DNA of 64,000 bases, taken from Sinorhizobium arboris LMG 14919. Lineage in GTDB: Bacteria; Pseudomonadota; Alphaproteobacteria; Rhizobiales; Rhizobiaceae. Made by a program: the position numbers and the translations under genes. The notes under the pieces are model-generated. The model saw only the letters and a list, made by a program, of their open reading frames with translations, was not told the DNA's origin and made no database searches. This document shows positions 36,103 through 45,071 of this stretch, one piece after another (positions within the stretch are counted from its first letter, which is position 1; every line of letters begins with the position of its first letter). Where the stretch lies: NCBI RefSeq assembly GCF_000427465.1, contig NZ_ATYB01000014.1:1325570-1389569 (forward strand), written 5' to 3'.

Positions 36103-38968
36103 TCACTCCGCCGCTTCCGCGTAGCCCTCGATCGGTGGGCAGGTGCATACGAGATTTCGGTCGCCATAGACATTGTCGACGCGGTTGACCGGCGACCAAT
36201 ATTTGTCCACGCGGAAGGCGCCCGGCGGGAAGCAGGCCTGCTCGCGCGAATAGGGCCGGTCCCAGTCGCCGACGAGATCCTCGACTGTGTGCGGGGCGTT
36301 CTTCAGCGGATTGTTGACCTTATCCATCCGGCCCTCTTCGATGGCGCGGGCCTCTTCGCGGATCGCCAGCATGGCGTCGCAGAAGCGGTCGAGCTCGGCC
36401 TTGGTTTCCGATTCCGTCGGTTCGATCATCAGTGTGCCGGCGACCGGCCAGCTCATCGTCGGGGCATGGAAGCCGCAATCGATCAGGCGCTTGGCGACGT
36501 CGTCGACGGTGACGCCGGCACTTTCGGCCAGCGGACGGGTATCGATGATGCATTCATGCGCGACCCGGCCCTTCGCCGACTTGTAGAGCACGTCATAGGC
36601 ACCCTTCAGCCGGGCTGCGATGTAGTTGGCGTTGAGGATCGCAACCTTGGTCGCCTGGGTCAGACCTTCGCCGCCCATCATCAGGCAATAGCTCCAGGAG
36701 ATCGGCAGGATCGACGCCGAACCGAACGGTGCGGCGGAAACGGCGCCTTCGTGCCCGTCCGTTTGCGGATGTCCTGGAAGGAAGGGGGCGAGATGTGCCT
36801 TGACGCCGATCGGCCCCATGCCGGGGCCGCCGCCCCCATGCGGGATGCAGAAGGTCTTGTGCAGGTTCAAATGGCTGACATCCGAACCGATGTCGCCGGG
36901 GCGGGCAAGGCCAACCATCGCATTCATGTTGGCGCCGTCCAAATAGACCTGGCCGCCATGCTTGTGGACGATCTCGCAGACCTCGCGCACATTCTCCTCG
37001 AAGACGCCGTGGGTCGAGGGATAGGTGATCATGCAGCAGGAGAGGGTTTGCGCATATTGCTCGGCCTTGGCGCGGAAATCGTCCATATCGATCTCGCCGG
37101 CGTCGCTCACTTTCACGACGACCACCTTCATGCCGGCCATCTGCGCCGAGGCCGGGTTCGTGCCGTGTGCCGAGGTCGGTATCAGGCAGACGTCGCGATG
37201 TTCGTTGCCATTGGCGATATGATAGGCACGGATGGCGAGCAGGCCTGCATACTCGCCTTGAGCACCCGAATTGGGCTGCATCGAAATCGCGTCGTAGCCG
37301 GTGATCGCGCACAGCTTCTGCGACAGGTCTTCGATCAGATGGTGATAGCCGAGTGCCTGATCGGCCGGCACGAAGGGATGGATTTCGGAGAATTCAGGCC
37401 AGGTGATCGGCAGCATCTCCGCGGTCGCGTTGAGCTTCATCGTACAGGAGCCGAGCGGAATCATTGCGCGGTCGAGCGCAAGATCGCGGTCGGCGAGGCG
37501 ACGCATGTAACGCGTCATCTCGCTTTCCGCCCGGTTCATGTGAAAGATCGGATGGGTGAGATAATCGCTTGTGCGCAGCAGTTCCTGCGGCAAGCGGTAG
37601 TCCGGCGCGAATTCCTCGACCTTGAAATCGCCGCCGAAGGCACGCCAGACGGCCTCCAGGGTGATCGGCCGCGAGCGTTCATCGAGACTGATTCCGATCC
37701 TGGTCGCTCCGATCTTGCGAAGGTTTACACTCTCGGCGACGGCGGCCTTGAGGATGATGCCCTGCAGCTTGCCGACTTCCACGGTGATCGTGTCGAAAAA
37801 GACGTCCGGCTGGACGGTATAGCCGAGCTTTTCGAGCCCCATCGCAAGGCGGACCGTCTTCTGGTGCACGCTCTGGGCGATCGCCTTGATGCCTTCGGGA
37901 CCGTGGAAGACGGCATACATGGAGGCCATAACGGCAAGCAGCACCTGTGCGGTGCAGATGTTCGATGTCGCCTTCTCGCGCCGGATATGCTGCTCGCGGG
38001 TCTGCAGCGACAGCCGATAGGCGCGGTTGCCGCGCGCATCGACCGACACGCCCACGAGGCGGCCGGGCATGGAGCGCTTGTAGGCATCCTTGACTGCCAT
38101 ATAGGCGGCGTGCGGCCCCGCCGTAGCCGACCGGAACGCCAAAGCGCTGGCTCGAGCCGACCGCTATGTCGGCCCCCATTTCGCCCGGAGACTTCAGAAG
38201 CGCCAGCGCCAGCGGATCGGCGGCGACCGCAGCGATTGCGCCCTGTTCATGGAGTTTGGCGATCAGACCCGAGAAGTCGCGAACATGACCATAAGTGCCA
38301 GGATACTGGAAAATCGCGCCGAAAACGGCGGCGGCGTCCAGATCCTCGAAGGGATCGCCGATGACGACCTGCCAGCCGAGCGGCTCCGCCCGGGTCTTGA
38401 GCAGCGCAATCGTTTGCGGATGGCAGTTTTCATCGACGAAAAAGGCCCTTGCCTTGGATTTTGCGACGCGCTCCGCAATGGCCATTGCTTCGGCTGCCGC
38501 CGTCGCCTCGTCGAGCAGCGAGGCGTTCGCGACGTCCAGGCCGGTCAAATCGCAAACCATGGTCTGGTAATTGAGCAGGGCCTCCAGCCGCCCTTGGCTG
38601 ATTTCCGGCTGATAGGGCGTATAGGCGGTGTACCAGGCCGGATTCTCGAGGATATTGCGCTGAATGACCGGCGGGGTGATGGTCCCGTAGTAGCCCTGAC
38701 CGATCAGAGACACGAGCTTCCGGTTGCGGTTCGCCGTTTCGCGCAGCTTGTCGAGTGCCTCGCGCTCCGTCATCGGCTCGCCCCAGGCAAGCGGCGTCGC
38801 CTGGCGTATGGAGGGCGGCACGGTGTCGTCGATGAGCGCATCGAGGCTCGGATAGCCGACGACCTCCAGCATATCGTCCATTTCGGCCGGCGAGGGGCCG
38901 ATGTGACGACGATTGGCGAAGTCGTAAGGCTTGTAGTCGGTAAAGGTGAAATCCTTGGGCATGCTCAT
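36103..38968 (-). pseudogene. gcvP: glycine decarboxylase P-protein, interrupted by a +1 frameshift
   Basis: Together the two frames encode a full glycine dehydrogenase (decarboxylating) P-protein of about 954 residues, the PLP subunit that decarboxylates glycine. The N-terminal frame (from 38968) runs to [14 protein letters not shown] and then leaves the family; the C-terminal frame resumes with [20 protein letters not shown]. The break is a run of four C on the plus strand (38116-38119, GGGG on the coding strand), where three would restore the frame. The PLP-lysine region [19 protein letters not shown] is in the second part. Either a real mutation or a sequencing error. The start overlaps the gcvH stop in ATGA. 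Confidence 0.9.
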
Positions 38969-39330
38969 CAGGCGACGAACTCCTTATAGGCCGCTTCGTC
39001 CAGGAGCGCATTGGCGGCATCCGGATCGGAGAGCTTCAGCTTGAAGAACCAGGCCGCGCCCTGGGGATCGCTGTTGACGAGCGACGGATCGTCGACGATC
39101 GCCTGGTTGATCTCGACGATTTCGCCATCAAGCGGACAATAGACGTCCGACGCCGCCTTGACGGACTCGACGGTCGCGGCCGAGTCGCCCTTGGAGAAGG
39201 TGGCACCCGCCTCCGGCAGCTCCACGAAGACAAGATCGCCAAGCTGGCCGGCGGCATGCTCGGTGATACCGACGGTCGCAACGTCGCCGTCGATCTTGAG
39301 CCACTCGTGTTCCTCGGTGAATTTCAGCAT
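38968..39330 (-). CDS. gcvH: glycine cleavage system H protein
   Basis: The 120-residue lipoyl carrier shuttles the aminomethyl group between P and T proteins. The lipoylated Lys58 lies in [11 protein letters not shown], within a compact barrel ([20 protein letters not shown] at the start). A good ribosome-binding site (AGGAGA) precedes the start at 39330. The open frame upstream belongs to another frame of gcvT. It overlaps gcvP by one base of start and stop, so translation is coupled. Confidence 0.96.
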   Translation of the reverse strand: MLKFTEEHEWLKIDGDVATVGITEHAAGQLGDLVFVELPEAGATFSKGDSAATVESVKAASDVYCPLDGEIVEINQAIVDDPSLVNSDPQGAAWFFKLKLSDPDAANALLDEAAYKEFVA

Positions 39331-39346
39331 ACGCAGGTTCTCCTGA

Positions 39347-40486
39347 TCAGCGTTTGTAGGTTTGTTTGATGAAGGGCAGGGCAGCGACGGCGACCGGCAG
39401 ATACTTGCCACGCACCTCCGCAAACAATCTTGTGCCGCTTTCGGCGTGCTCGGCGTCGACATAGCCCATGGCGACCGGTCCATCGACGCTCGGGCCGAAG
39501 CCGCCGGAGGTGACGGTCCCTGCCGGCGTCTTACCCTCCGCGTCGGCAAAAAGCGGGGCACCTCCGCGGACGGGCGCCCGGCCTTCGGGCCTCAGGCCGA
39601 CACGGCGCCTGGAAACTCCGTCGCTGAATTCGGCGAGGATCCGGTCGGCGCCTGGAAAGCCACCGGCGCGCTCGCCTTGGGGGCGGCGACTTTTCTGGAT
39701 CGCCCATTCGAGACCCGCCTCGATCGGGCTCGTGCTCGTGTCGATGTCGCTGCCGTAGAGACAAAGGCCCGCTTCCAGGCGGAGCGAGTCGCGTGCGCCG
39801 AGCCCGATCGGCAGGACATCCGGATGCTCGAGGAGCCGTTGTGTCACATCCACAGCGGCGTCCGCGGGAATGGATATCTCGAAGCCATCCTCGCCGGTGT
39901 AACCGGAGCGGGAGATGATGCAGCTCACGTCGTGGAGGTCGGCCTCAGCGACATCCATGAAGCGCATCGACGCGACGTCTGCCCAAAGCTCGCAGAGAAC
40001 CGCTCCGGCCCGGGGCCCCTGCAGGGCGATCAGGGCGCGATCGGTCAGCATGGTCACGTCGCAGGCGCTGCCGAGGCCGTCCTCGATATGCGCGAGATCG
40101 GCTTCCTTGCAGGCCGCGTTGACAACCAGGAAGAGATGATCGCCGCGATTGACGATCATCAGGTCGTCGAGAATGCCGCCTGCGGCATTCGTGAAGAAGC
40201 CATAGCGCTGCCGGCCTTCTGCGAGGCCGAGTACATCCACCGGCACGAGCTTTTCGAGCGCAAGCGCCGCGTCCTCGATCTTTCCGGATTTCGGCCGCAC
40301 GACAATCTGCCCCATGTGGGACACGTCGAACAGACCAGCCGCTGCCCGGGTGTGCAGGTGCTCCTTCAATACGCCTTCCGGATATTGGACCGGCATGTCG
40401 TAACCGGCGAAAGGAACCATGCGGGCACCGAGCGAAAGATGCAGCGCATGCAACGGCGTGTGTTTCAAGGTGGAAACGTCTTCCAA
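39347..40486 (-). CDS. gcvT: glycine cleavage system aminomethyltransferase (T protein)
   Basis: The 379-residue folate enzyme transfers the methylene group from the H protein to tetrahydrofolate, releasing ammonia. Family blocks are [30 protein letters not shown] and [13 protein letters not shown], and the C-terminal [15 protein letters not shown]. The start is TTG at 40486, supported by GGAGG six bases upstream. It is the first gene of gcvTHP and lies just downstream of a tandem glycine riboswitch. Confidence 0.95.
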   Translation of the reverse strand: MEDVSTLKHTPLHALHLSLGARMVPFAGYDMPVQYPEGVLKEHLHTRAAAGLFDVSHMGQIVVRPKSGKIEDAALALEKLVPVDVLGLAEGRQRYGFFTNAAGGILDDLMIVNRGDHLFLVVNAACKEADLAHIEDGLGSACDVTMLTDRALIALQGPRAGAVLCELWADVASMRFMDVAEADLHDVSCIISRSGYTGEDGFEISIPADAAVDVTQRLLEHPDVLPIGLGARDSLRLEAGLCLYGSDIDTSTSPIEAGLEWAIQKSRRPQGERAGGFPGADRILAEFSDGVSRRRVGLRPEGRAPVRGGAPLFADAEGKTPAGTVTSGGFGPSVDGPVAMGYVDAEHAESGTRLFAEVRGKYLPVAVAALPFIKQTYKR

Positions 40487-40555
40487 GTCCGGCCTCCAGG
40501 TCTGGCGCGTCTTCGCGCCGGCTCACAATACCGGCGTCATGCGCCGACAAATTCG

Positions 40556-40713
40556 AGCCCCCTCTGTCCCTTTGCCTGAGATTGTTATCCCTTCGGCGAG
40601 CGCGAACGCTTCTCTCCAGAGTCCTACCGGCACCTTGCTGGTCCTTTGGCCTGAGAGTTTCCGGGGCGGTTGCTCCTTCGGCACCGGATCGAACCGGTTT
40701 CTCCCAACGAGGT
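40556..40713 (-). promoter_or_regulatory. tandem glycine riboswitch upstream of gcvT
   Basis: Reading the minus strand, two glycine aptamers follow each other. The first has TTGGGAGAAACC...GTGCCGAAGGAGCAA...AAACTCTCAGGCCAAAGGACC; the second has CTCTGGAGAGAAGCG...CGCCGAAGGGATAAC then ATCTCAGGCAAAGGGACAGAG. The words GGAGAG, GCCGAAGG and CTCAGGC.AAAGG.AC are the conserved core. Binding of glycine turns on the cleavage operon. No clear terminator hairpin was identified between it and the TTG start. Confidence 0.93.
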
Positions 40714-40870
40714 TGAATCCAGATAACGGCGAAGGCCGGATTTTGGCAAGGGCATATGTCGCGACCGAACATATTTTTGTCGTCCTGGCTTCATCCTCAT
40801 CGATCCTGCGGCAAATCGGCCTTTGCAATTTCGTTGGGTAGCGGATAGGGAAGACCGACGAGAGGTGGCA

Positions 40871-41266
40871 ATGACAGGGCGTGAGCGGAAATGGGGAATT
40901 GCGATGCGGCTGCTCGCAGCCTTCGCGCTCGTATTTCTGTCCTTTGCCCATAAGCCGGTTCTTGCGAAAAGGACCGGTCCGGCGATTGCCGCCGAATATC
41001 TCCTTCCCGACGGCACCTTTGCCGACATCTGCTTCGGCACGGGCGGCGTCGATCGCGACGGCGGCCACGGCAGTTCCTCGTCCTTTGCTCCCGTTTGCGA
41101 AGCCTGCCGACTCGCTGCCTGCGTGTTCCTGCCGACGGCGCCGGATGAGAGCGTGCCGGCCGAAACCGGCAGCTGGGCTGCCGGAACGCCGATAGCCGTC
41201 GCCGAGGCGGTGCTGCTTCCTTTGCGTCTGCTGCCGCCGTCGCGCGGCCCGCCGGTTCAGCCGTAA
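40871..41266 (+). CDS. DUF2946-like exported Cys-rich protein, probable copper-related
   Basis: The 131-residue protein has an N-terminal hydrophobic signal segment (AMRLLAAFALVFLSFA), then LLPDGTFADICFGTG and a GHGSSS...CEACRLAACVFLP region with three closely spaced Cys. This layout matches small DUF2946 proteins found with copper genes. The neighbour 91 bases downstream is a copper-chaperone fusion, so the pair probably forms one operon. Family match is from pattern and context, not certain. Confidence 0.6.
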   Translation: MTGRERKWGIAMRLLAAFALVFLSFAHKPVLAKRTGPAIAAEYLLPDGTFADICFGTGGVDRDGGHGSSSSFAPVCEACRLAACVFLPTAPDESVPAETGSWAAGTPIAVAEAVLLPLRLLPPSRGPPVQP

Positions 41267-41357
41267 ATCTCACCGAATCCAATCCTGAATCCATCCGCCG
41301 CCAAGCGGCATTGACCATGAACGCCATACCGCTGGCGCATGGTCCGGAGATTACGAC

Positions 41358-42341
41358 ATGAACAGAACAAGACTTTCTTTGCTTACTGCAGGGCTTACAC
41401 TCGCTGCGGCCGGTCTCGCCCATGCGCATGCGTCATTTGAAAAGGACACCGCTCCGGCCGGGACGACCTTCAACGCCACCCTGCAGGTTCCTCACGGCTG
41501 CGACGGCAAGGCGACGACCGAAGTGCGGTTGCGGTTGCCGGAGGGTTTCGTTTTTGCCAAACCCCAGCCGAAGCCCGGTTGGGAGCTGGAGATCATCGAG
41601 GGCGACTACCGGAGAACCTATGACAATCATGGCACCAAGGTCTCCGCGGGCCCCGTCGAAATCCGGTGGAAAGGCGGTAACCTTCCCGACGAACATTACG
41701 ACACCTTCGTCGTGCGCGGAAAGCTCGCGGGCTTCGAAAAGAGGACCGTGCTCGCCTTTCCGGCGACGCAGCTTTGCGGCGCGGACGGCAAGGTGGTCTG
41801 GGATCAGTTGCCGGCGGAGGGCGAGGACGCCCATTCCCTCGATCGTCCGGCGCCGACGCTCACAGTCACCGTGGCGGCAGGGGGCGATGAAAATGAGGGC
41901 CATGACGGCCATGGTCAGCTTGCGGCCCAAGCACTCAAGATAGGCGATCTCGATATCTCGGGCGGAACCGTAAAGGCGATGCTGCCCGGCGCGAAGATCG
42001 GCGGCGGCGGCTTCGTCGTCACGAACAACGGCCGCGCCGACGACCGCCTGCTTGCCGTCGAGAGCCCAGCTGCCGGCCGTGTCGAGCTCCATGAAATGAC
42101 GATGGAGAACGACGTCATGAAAATGCGCAAGCTTGATGACGGCATCGCGGTTCCGGCCGGCAAGACGGTCGAACTGAAGAACGGCGGCCTGCATCTCATG
42201 TTCATGGAGGTGAAGAAGCCCTTTGCAGAGGGCGCCACCGTGCCGGTCACACTGACCTTCGAGAAGGCCGGGACGGTCGACTATCTCCTGCCGGTCGGCA
42301 CCGCGGCAGGCGGCGCTCACTCCGGGCACAGCCATCAATAG
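41358..42341 (+). CDS. YcnI (DUF1775) - PCuAC fusion, periplasmic copper chaperone
   Basis: The 327-residue product has a signal peptide ending AHA, leaving His24 (HASFEKDTAP) as the new amino terminus, as in YcnI proteins whose N-terminal His binds Cu. The YcnI domain spans about residues 24-165. After a His-rich linker (GHDGHGQ) a PCuAC domain follows from about 190 with the H-M motif LHEMTMENDVMKMRKL and the later GLHLMFM. PCuAC delivers Cu(I) to cytochrome oxidase. A His-rich tail (AHSGHSHQ) ends the protein. Joining both domains in one chain is notable. Confidence 0.88.
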   Translation: MNRTRLSLLTAGLTLAAAGLAHAHASFEKDTAPAGTTFNATLQVPHGCDGKATTEVRLRLPEGFVFAKPQPKPGWELEIIEGDYRRTYDNHGTKVSAGPVEIRWKGGNLPDEHYDTFVVRGKLAGFEKRTVLAFPATQLCGADGKVVWDQLPAEGEDAHSLDRPAPTLTVTVAAGGDENEGHDGHGQLAAQALKIGDLDISGGTVKAMLPGAKIGGGGFVVTNNGRADDRLLAVESPAAGRVELHEMTMENDVMKMRKLDDGIAVPAGKTVELKNGGLHLMFMEVKKPFAEGATVPVTLTFEKAGTVDYLLPVGTAAGGAHSGHSHQ

Positions 42342-42366
42342 CAGCCGGACGGCGATCCTCGACCGT

Positions 42367-42726
42367 TCAAGTGCCCTGAATGAACCGGTCGAGCATTTCT
42401 GTGATCTCGCTCTGCCCTAGGTCCTCGCCGGCAGGTTCCTGCCGGCGATCCTCTCCGCCGTCCTCTCCGTTCGCGTTTTCAAGATAGCGGCGCAGCGTTT
42501 CGGCTTGCGTCTGCTGCGGCAGGCGGCGCTCTGCACCGATTATCATAAGGTGCAGCGGCAGCGCGCTTCTTATCTTTGGAGCCGGCGGCGCCCGATCCTG
42601 TCGACCGGCGGAAAGAAGGGTGATCGCCTCGTCGACGGTTCCGTCGCCACGCATGCGCGTGGACGGCTTCAAAAGCTCCGCCGCATAGGCCGCCGTCGTC
42701 GCGGAGATGGTAACGACCTGGGTCAT
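42367..42726 (-). CDS. small unknown protein
   Basis: I do not recognise this 119-residue protein. It is hydrophilic with no signal peptide; the first 60 residues (MTQVVTISATTAAYAAELL, then IRSALPLHLMIIGAERRLPQQ) look folded and the last 45 are acidic and Gly-rich. GAAGG sits almost on the start codon. It is convergent with the copper genes and may be an isolated regulator or chaperone; nothing supports a function. Confidence 0.5.
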   Translation of the reverse strand: MTQVVTISATTAAYAAELLKPSTRMRGDGTVDEAITLLSAGRQDRAPPAPKIRSALPLHLMIIGAERRLPQQTQAETLRRYLENANGEDGGEDRRQEPAGEDLGQSEITEMLDRFIQGT

Positions 42727-42984
42727 CCTTCAGTCCTCGGGCACGATAATCCTGTCCTATGGCAGACTTCGCTTTCGACGGGGTGAAATCGGACGGTCGA
42801 ATTTTAAGAAATTCGTAACGCTAGGGTGCTGCGGCGCTGGGCCTAGCGCAATTTTGTGTACCGTCGGTTGAACGGCATGTACAATCGCAGCCGCAATGGA
42901 GAACGGGCGCAACTGATGCGTCGGCAAAAACCTGGTTCATAAAAGTCATATTGAAGAAGTTCACTCACGAAAGGACGTAAGTCT

Positions 42985-43119
42985 ATGCGCGCGATCGTAT
43001 TGTTGTTAGCGATCTTTGCTCTCAACGCGTGCTCGCAAACGGGGAGGCCAAGCGCCGAACGGTACTATGCGGGGGAGGGGCAATATTATAGCGGTGTCGT
43101 GCCCCCGACGCCTTTCTGA
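42985..43119 (+). CDS. tiny lipoprotein (44 residues)
   Basis: MRAIVLLLAIFALNACSQTG is a lipoprotein signal with lipobox LNAC (Cys16) and a short mature part ending YYSGVVPPTPF. AAAGGA precedes the start. It is too short for routine gene calling. A paralogue with the same plan starts at 43453. Function is unknown; such peptides are outer- or inner-membrane-anchored. Confidence 0.65.
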   Translation: MRAIVLLLAIFALNACSQTGRPSAERYYAGEGQYYSGVVPPTPF

Positions 43120-43452
43120 CGCATGTCGCCCAAGCCCTTAGCGGTTTGAAGAACGACACGCATAAGTCCGAGCCTCTGAAGTGCGGCGCACGAACCGTAT
43201 CGTCGCGGCGCGCTGCAGGCGCTGTGTCTTATCGAGAGACATCCGAGCACCGCATCCTGTGCGGTCGCCGATGACGCGTCGTCTGAACGCAAACCTCGGC
43301 AGACCATTGAGCAACGTGTGATGTCCAGCACTCTACGCTCAAGCCACGGCGAAGGCTCGCAGAAGTAGCAGATCGCGATGTTGGGAATTGATCCGGCGCG
43401 AAGGGCAGAATATCAATGGCCGTCAAACTGTTAGGAAAGGTACGGGGACCTT
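43120..43452. other. gene-free stretch between the two tiny lipoprotein genes
   Basis: About 330 bases without a supported gene, promoter or hairpin. Open frames on both strands lack ribosome-binding sites. Presumably it carries the promoter of the second lipoprotein gene. Confidence 0.35.
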
Positions 43453-43569
43453 ATGCGCAAGATCGTGTTGTTGCTCGCACTCGCAACGCTGGCGGCGTGC
43501 TCGCACACCGGGGACCGGGTGGTCGGCGGTGACGGAGATTACTATCAAGGTCTCGTGCCACCGAGGTGA
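43453..43569 (+). CDS. tiny lipoprotein (38 residues), paralogue
   Basis: MRKIVLLLALATLAACSHTG has a lipobox LAAC (Cys16) and a short tail DYYQGLVPPR, closely paralleling the gene at 42985 (GQYYSGVVPPTPF). Conservation of the YYxGxVPP end suggests a constrained peptide and an ancestral duplication. The upstream GGGGACC is a weak ribosome-binding site. Confidence 0.62.
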   Translation: MRKIVLLLALATLAACSHTGDRVVGGDGDYYQGLVPPR

Positions 43570-43734
43570 TCGTCGCACCCGTGCGGCCGTCCGTTGCGCG
43601 CCGGGGCGGGCCCCACAGCAAAATCGGAGGCGCCGCGAATGCGGGGCCTCCGTCGTAGGGAACCGGATCTCCCGCAGCTTGAAGAACATCGGCGGCTACG
43701 GTTTCCGCGAACTTCGTTAGCCAGGGCCCTATGC

Positions 43735-43893
43735 TTAATAGCCTACGCGCAGGCCCCCAGGGCTCGCGGCGCTGAAATTGGGAACGGGATTCGGTCCATA
43801 CCATTGAGCGTAGGTCGTGTTGTTTCCGCCGGTGCTTGTGCACCCCGACAGGAGGGCAAGCACCAATAGCGCGGTCAGATATTTGAGGGGCAT
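43735..43893 (-). CDS. tiny lipoprotein (52 residues)
   Basis: MPLKYLTALLVLALLSGCTS is a lipoprotein signal with lipobox LSGC (Cys18). The mature part is Asn/Gly/Pro-rich (TTYAQWYGPNPVPNF). GGAG lies six bases before the start. Opposite in orientation to the two lipoproteins at 42985 and 43453, and not clearly related to them. Confidence 0.65.
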   Translation of the reverse strand: MPLKYLTALLVLALLSGCTSTGGNNTTYAQWYGPNPVPNFSAASPGGLRVGY

Positions 43894-44081
43894 GAATTCT
43901 CCGATTCTGCTTCGTCAGACGCGTATAAATTGCGGTATCCTGGTCCGCCAGTCCATCGCTTTCACATTGATTCTTTTGCTTTCTCCTTTCTGGTGGCAAT
44001 CGGCTGCCGCGTCCGCACATTGATGACTTGAAGTGCTGGCTACATCACCAGGGCGAAATCTTCAGCAACCGGGAGATCGCA

Positions 44082-44720
44082 ATGACGGAAAAACCGCGTC
44101 TATTCGGAGCGGATTACAGCGTTTACGTACGGATCGTGCGGCTGGTTCTCGTCGAAAAGGGAATTGATTACGAGCTCGTCCCTGTCGACATATTCAGGGG
44201 CGACGGCCCGCCAGCGGACTACCTGGAGCGACAGCCCTTCGGTCGCATTCCCGCCTTTGAACATGAAGGCTTTTCCCTTTACGAGACCGGTGCGATAACG
44301 CGCTATGTCGATGACGTGTTCGAGGGGAGGAAGCTTCAGCCGTCAGATCCACGGGAGCGCGCCCGCTGCAATCAGCTGTTGAGCATTGCCGACAACTACG
44401 CCTATCCGGCAATGGTCTGGGGAATTTACGTGGAGCGCGTCTCGAAGCCGGCGAGAGGGGACGTCGCAGACGAGGCTGCGATTTCGGCCGCTCTTCTGAA
44501 GGCAAGGATATGCATGGGGGCGATTTCCGGGATTATGGGAACGGCGCCGTGGCTTGCCGGCGAGGCCATGTCGCTCGCCGATCTGTATCTCACCCCAATA
44601 TTCGACTATGTCCTCAAGGCGCCGGAAGGACAGGAGATGCTCCGGCAGCACGAGAACCTGGAAGCGTGGTGGGCGCGCATGTCGGTGAGGCCTTCGGTGA
44701 AGGAAACTCAGCCCTCATAA
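44082..44720 (+). CDS. glutathione S-transferase family protein
   Basis: The 212-residue protein has an N-terminal thioredoxin-like domain (PRLFGADYSVYVRIVRLVLVEKGIDYELVPVD with FGRIPAFEHEGFSLYETGAI, where Glu-Thr is the glutathione-binding pair) and a helical C-terminal domain (PWLAGEAMSLADLYLTPIFD). The start at 44082 is preceded by GGGAG; an earlier ATG adds residues outside the fold. Substrate is unknown. It stands alone. Confidence 0.88.
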   Translation: MTEKPRLFGADYSVYVRIVRLVLVEKGIDYELVPVDIFRGDGPPADYLERQPFGRIPAFEHEGFSLYETGAITRYVDDVFEGRKLQPSDPRERARCNQLLSIADNYAYPAMVWGIYVERVSKPARGDVADEAAISAALLKARICMGAISGIMGTAPWLAGEAMSLADLYLTPIFDYVLKAPEGQEMLRQHENLEAWWARMSVRPSVKETQPS

Positions 44721-44817
44721 GCCTGACCTCGAATGCAAGTCCGTTTCCTTCGGGCCGGAAATAGATGCGACCGGGAATTGCTTTTGAGCGGCTATCCGAA
44801 GTTCAACCCGTCACCGA

Positions 44818-45045
44818 TCAGCCGTCGTAATGACCGCTAAAGGCATCGTCTGCGCTTCTGACCGTCACGGCCAAGTTGACGCCCTTCACGATCGTCGCGC
44901 CCTTCGATCGCAAGTCGTTTACGTTCTGAAGGCCGCCCGACGAAGGCGGTGCAAGCGGGACCACCGTGCCCGCTCTCAGATCGGCCAGCCAAAGGCCGGC
45001 TTCACCTGAAATGCCGATCACTACTACTGCTGCATCCTCTGCCAT
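44818..45045 (-). CDS. 75-residue unknown peptide, downstream of BTAD regulator
   Basis: I do not recognise the family. The peptide MAEDAAVVVIGISGEAGLWL... is rich in Val, Gly and Ala, has no Cys, and ends GHYDG. A good ribosome-binding site (GGGGGAAAG) precedes the start. It begins 26 bases after the regulator's stop in the same orientation, so the two are cotranscribed. Because a TfuA-like gene is divergent from the regulator, this could be a RiPP precursor or a small partner of the regulator; no leader or core can be identified with confidence. Confidence 0.6.
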   Translation of the reverse strand: MAEDAAVVVIGISGEAGLWLADLRAGTVVPLAPPSSGGLQNVNDLRSKGATIVKGVNLAVTVRSADDAFSGHYDG

Positions 45046-45071
45046 ATGACTTTCCCCCTACTGTATGAAAT

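Noticed and set aside
36289..38364. 691-residue open frame on the plus strand
   Set aside because: It is antisense to gcvP, a by-product of high GC with no ribosome-binding site and no recognised domain.
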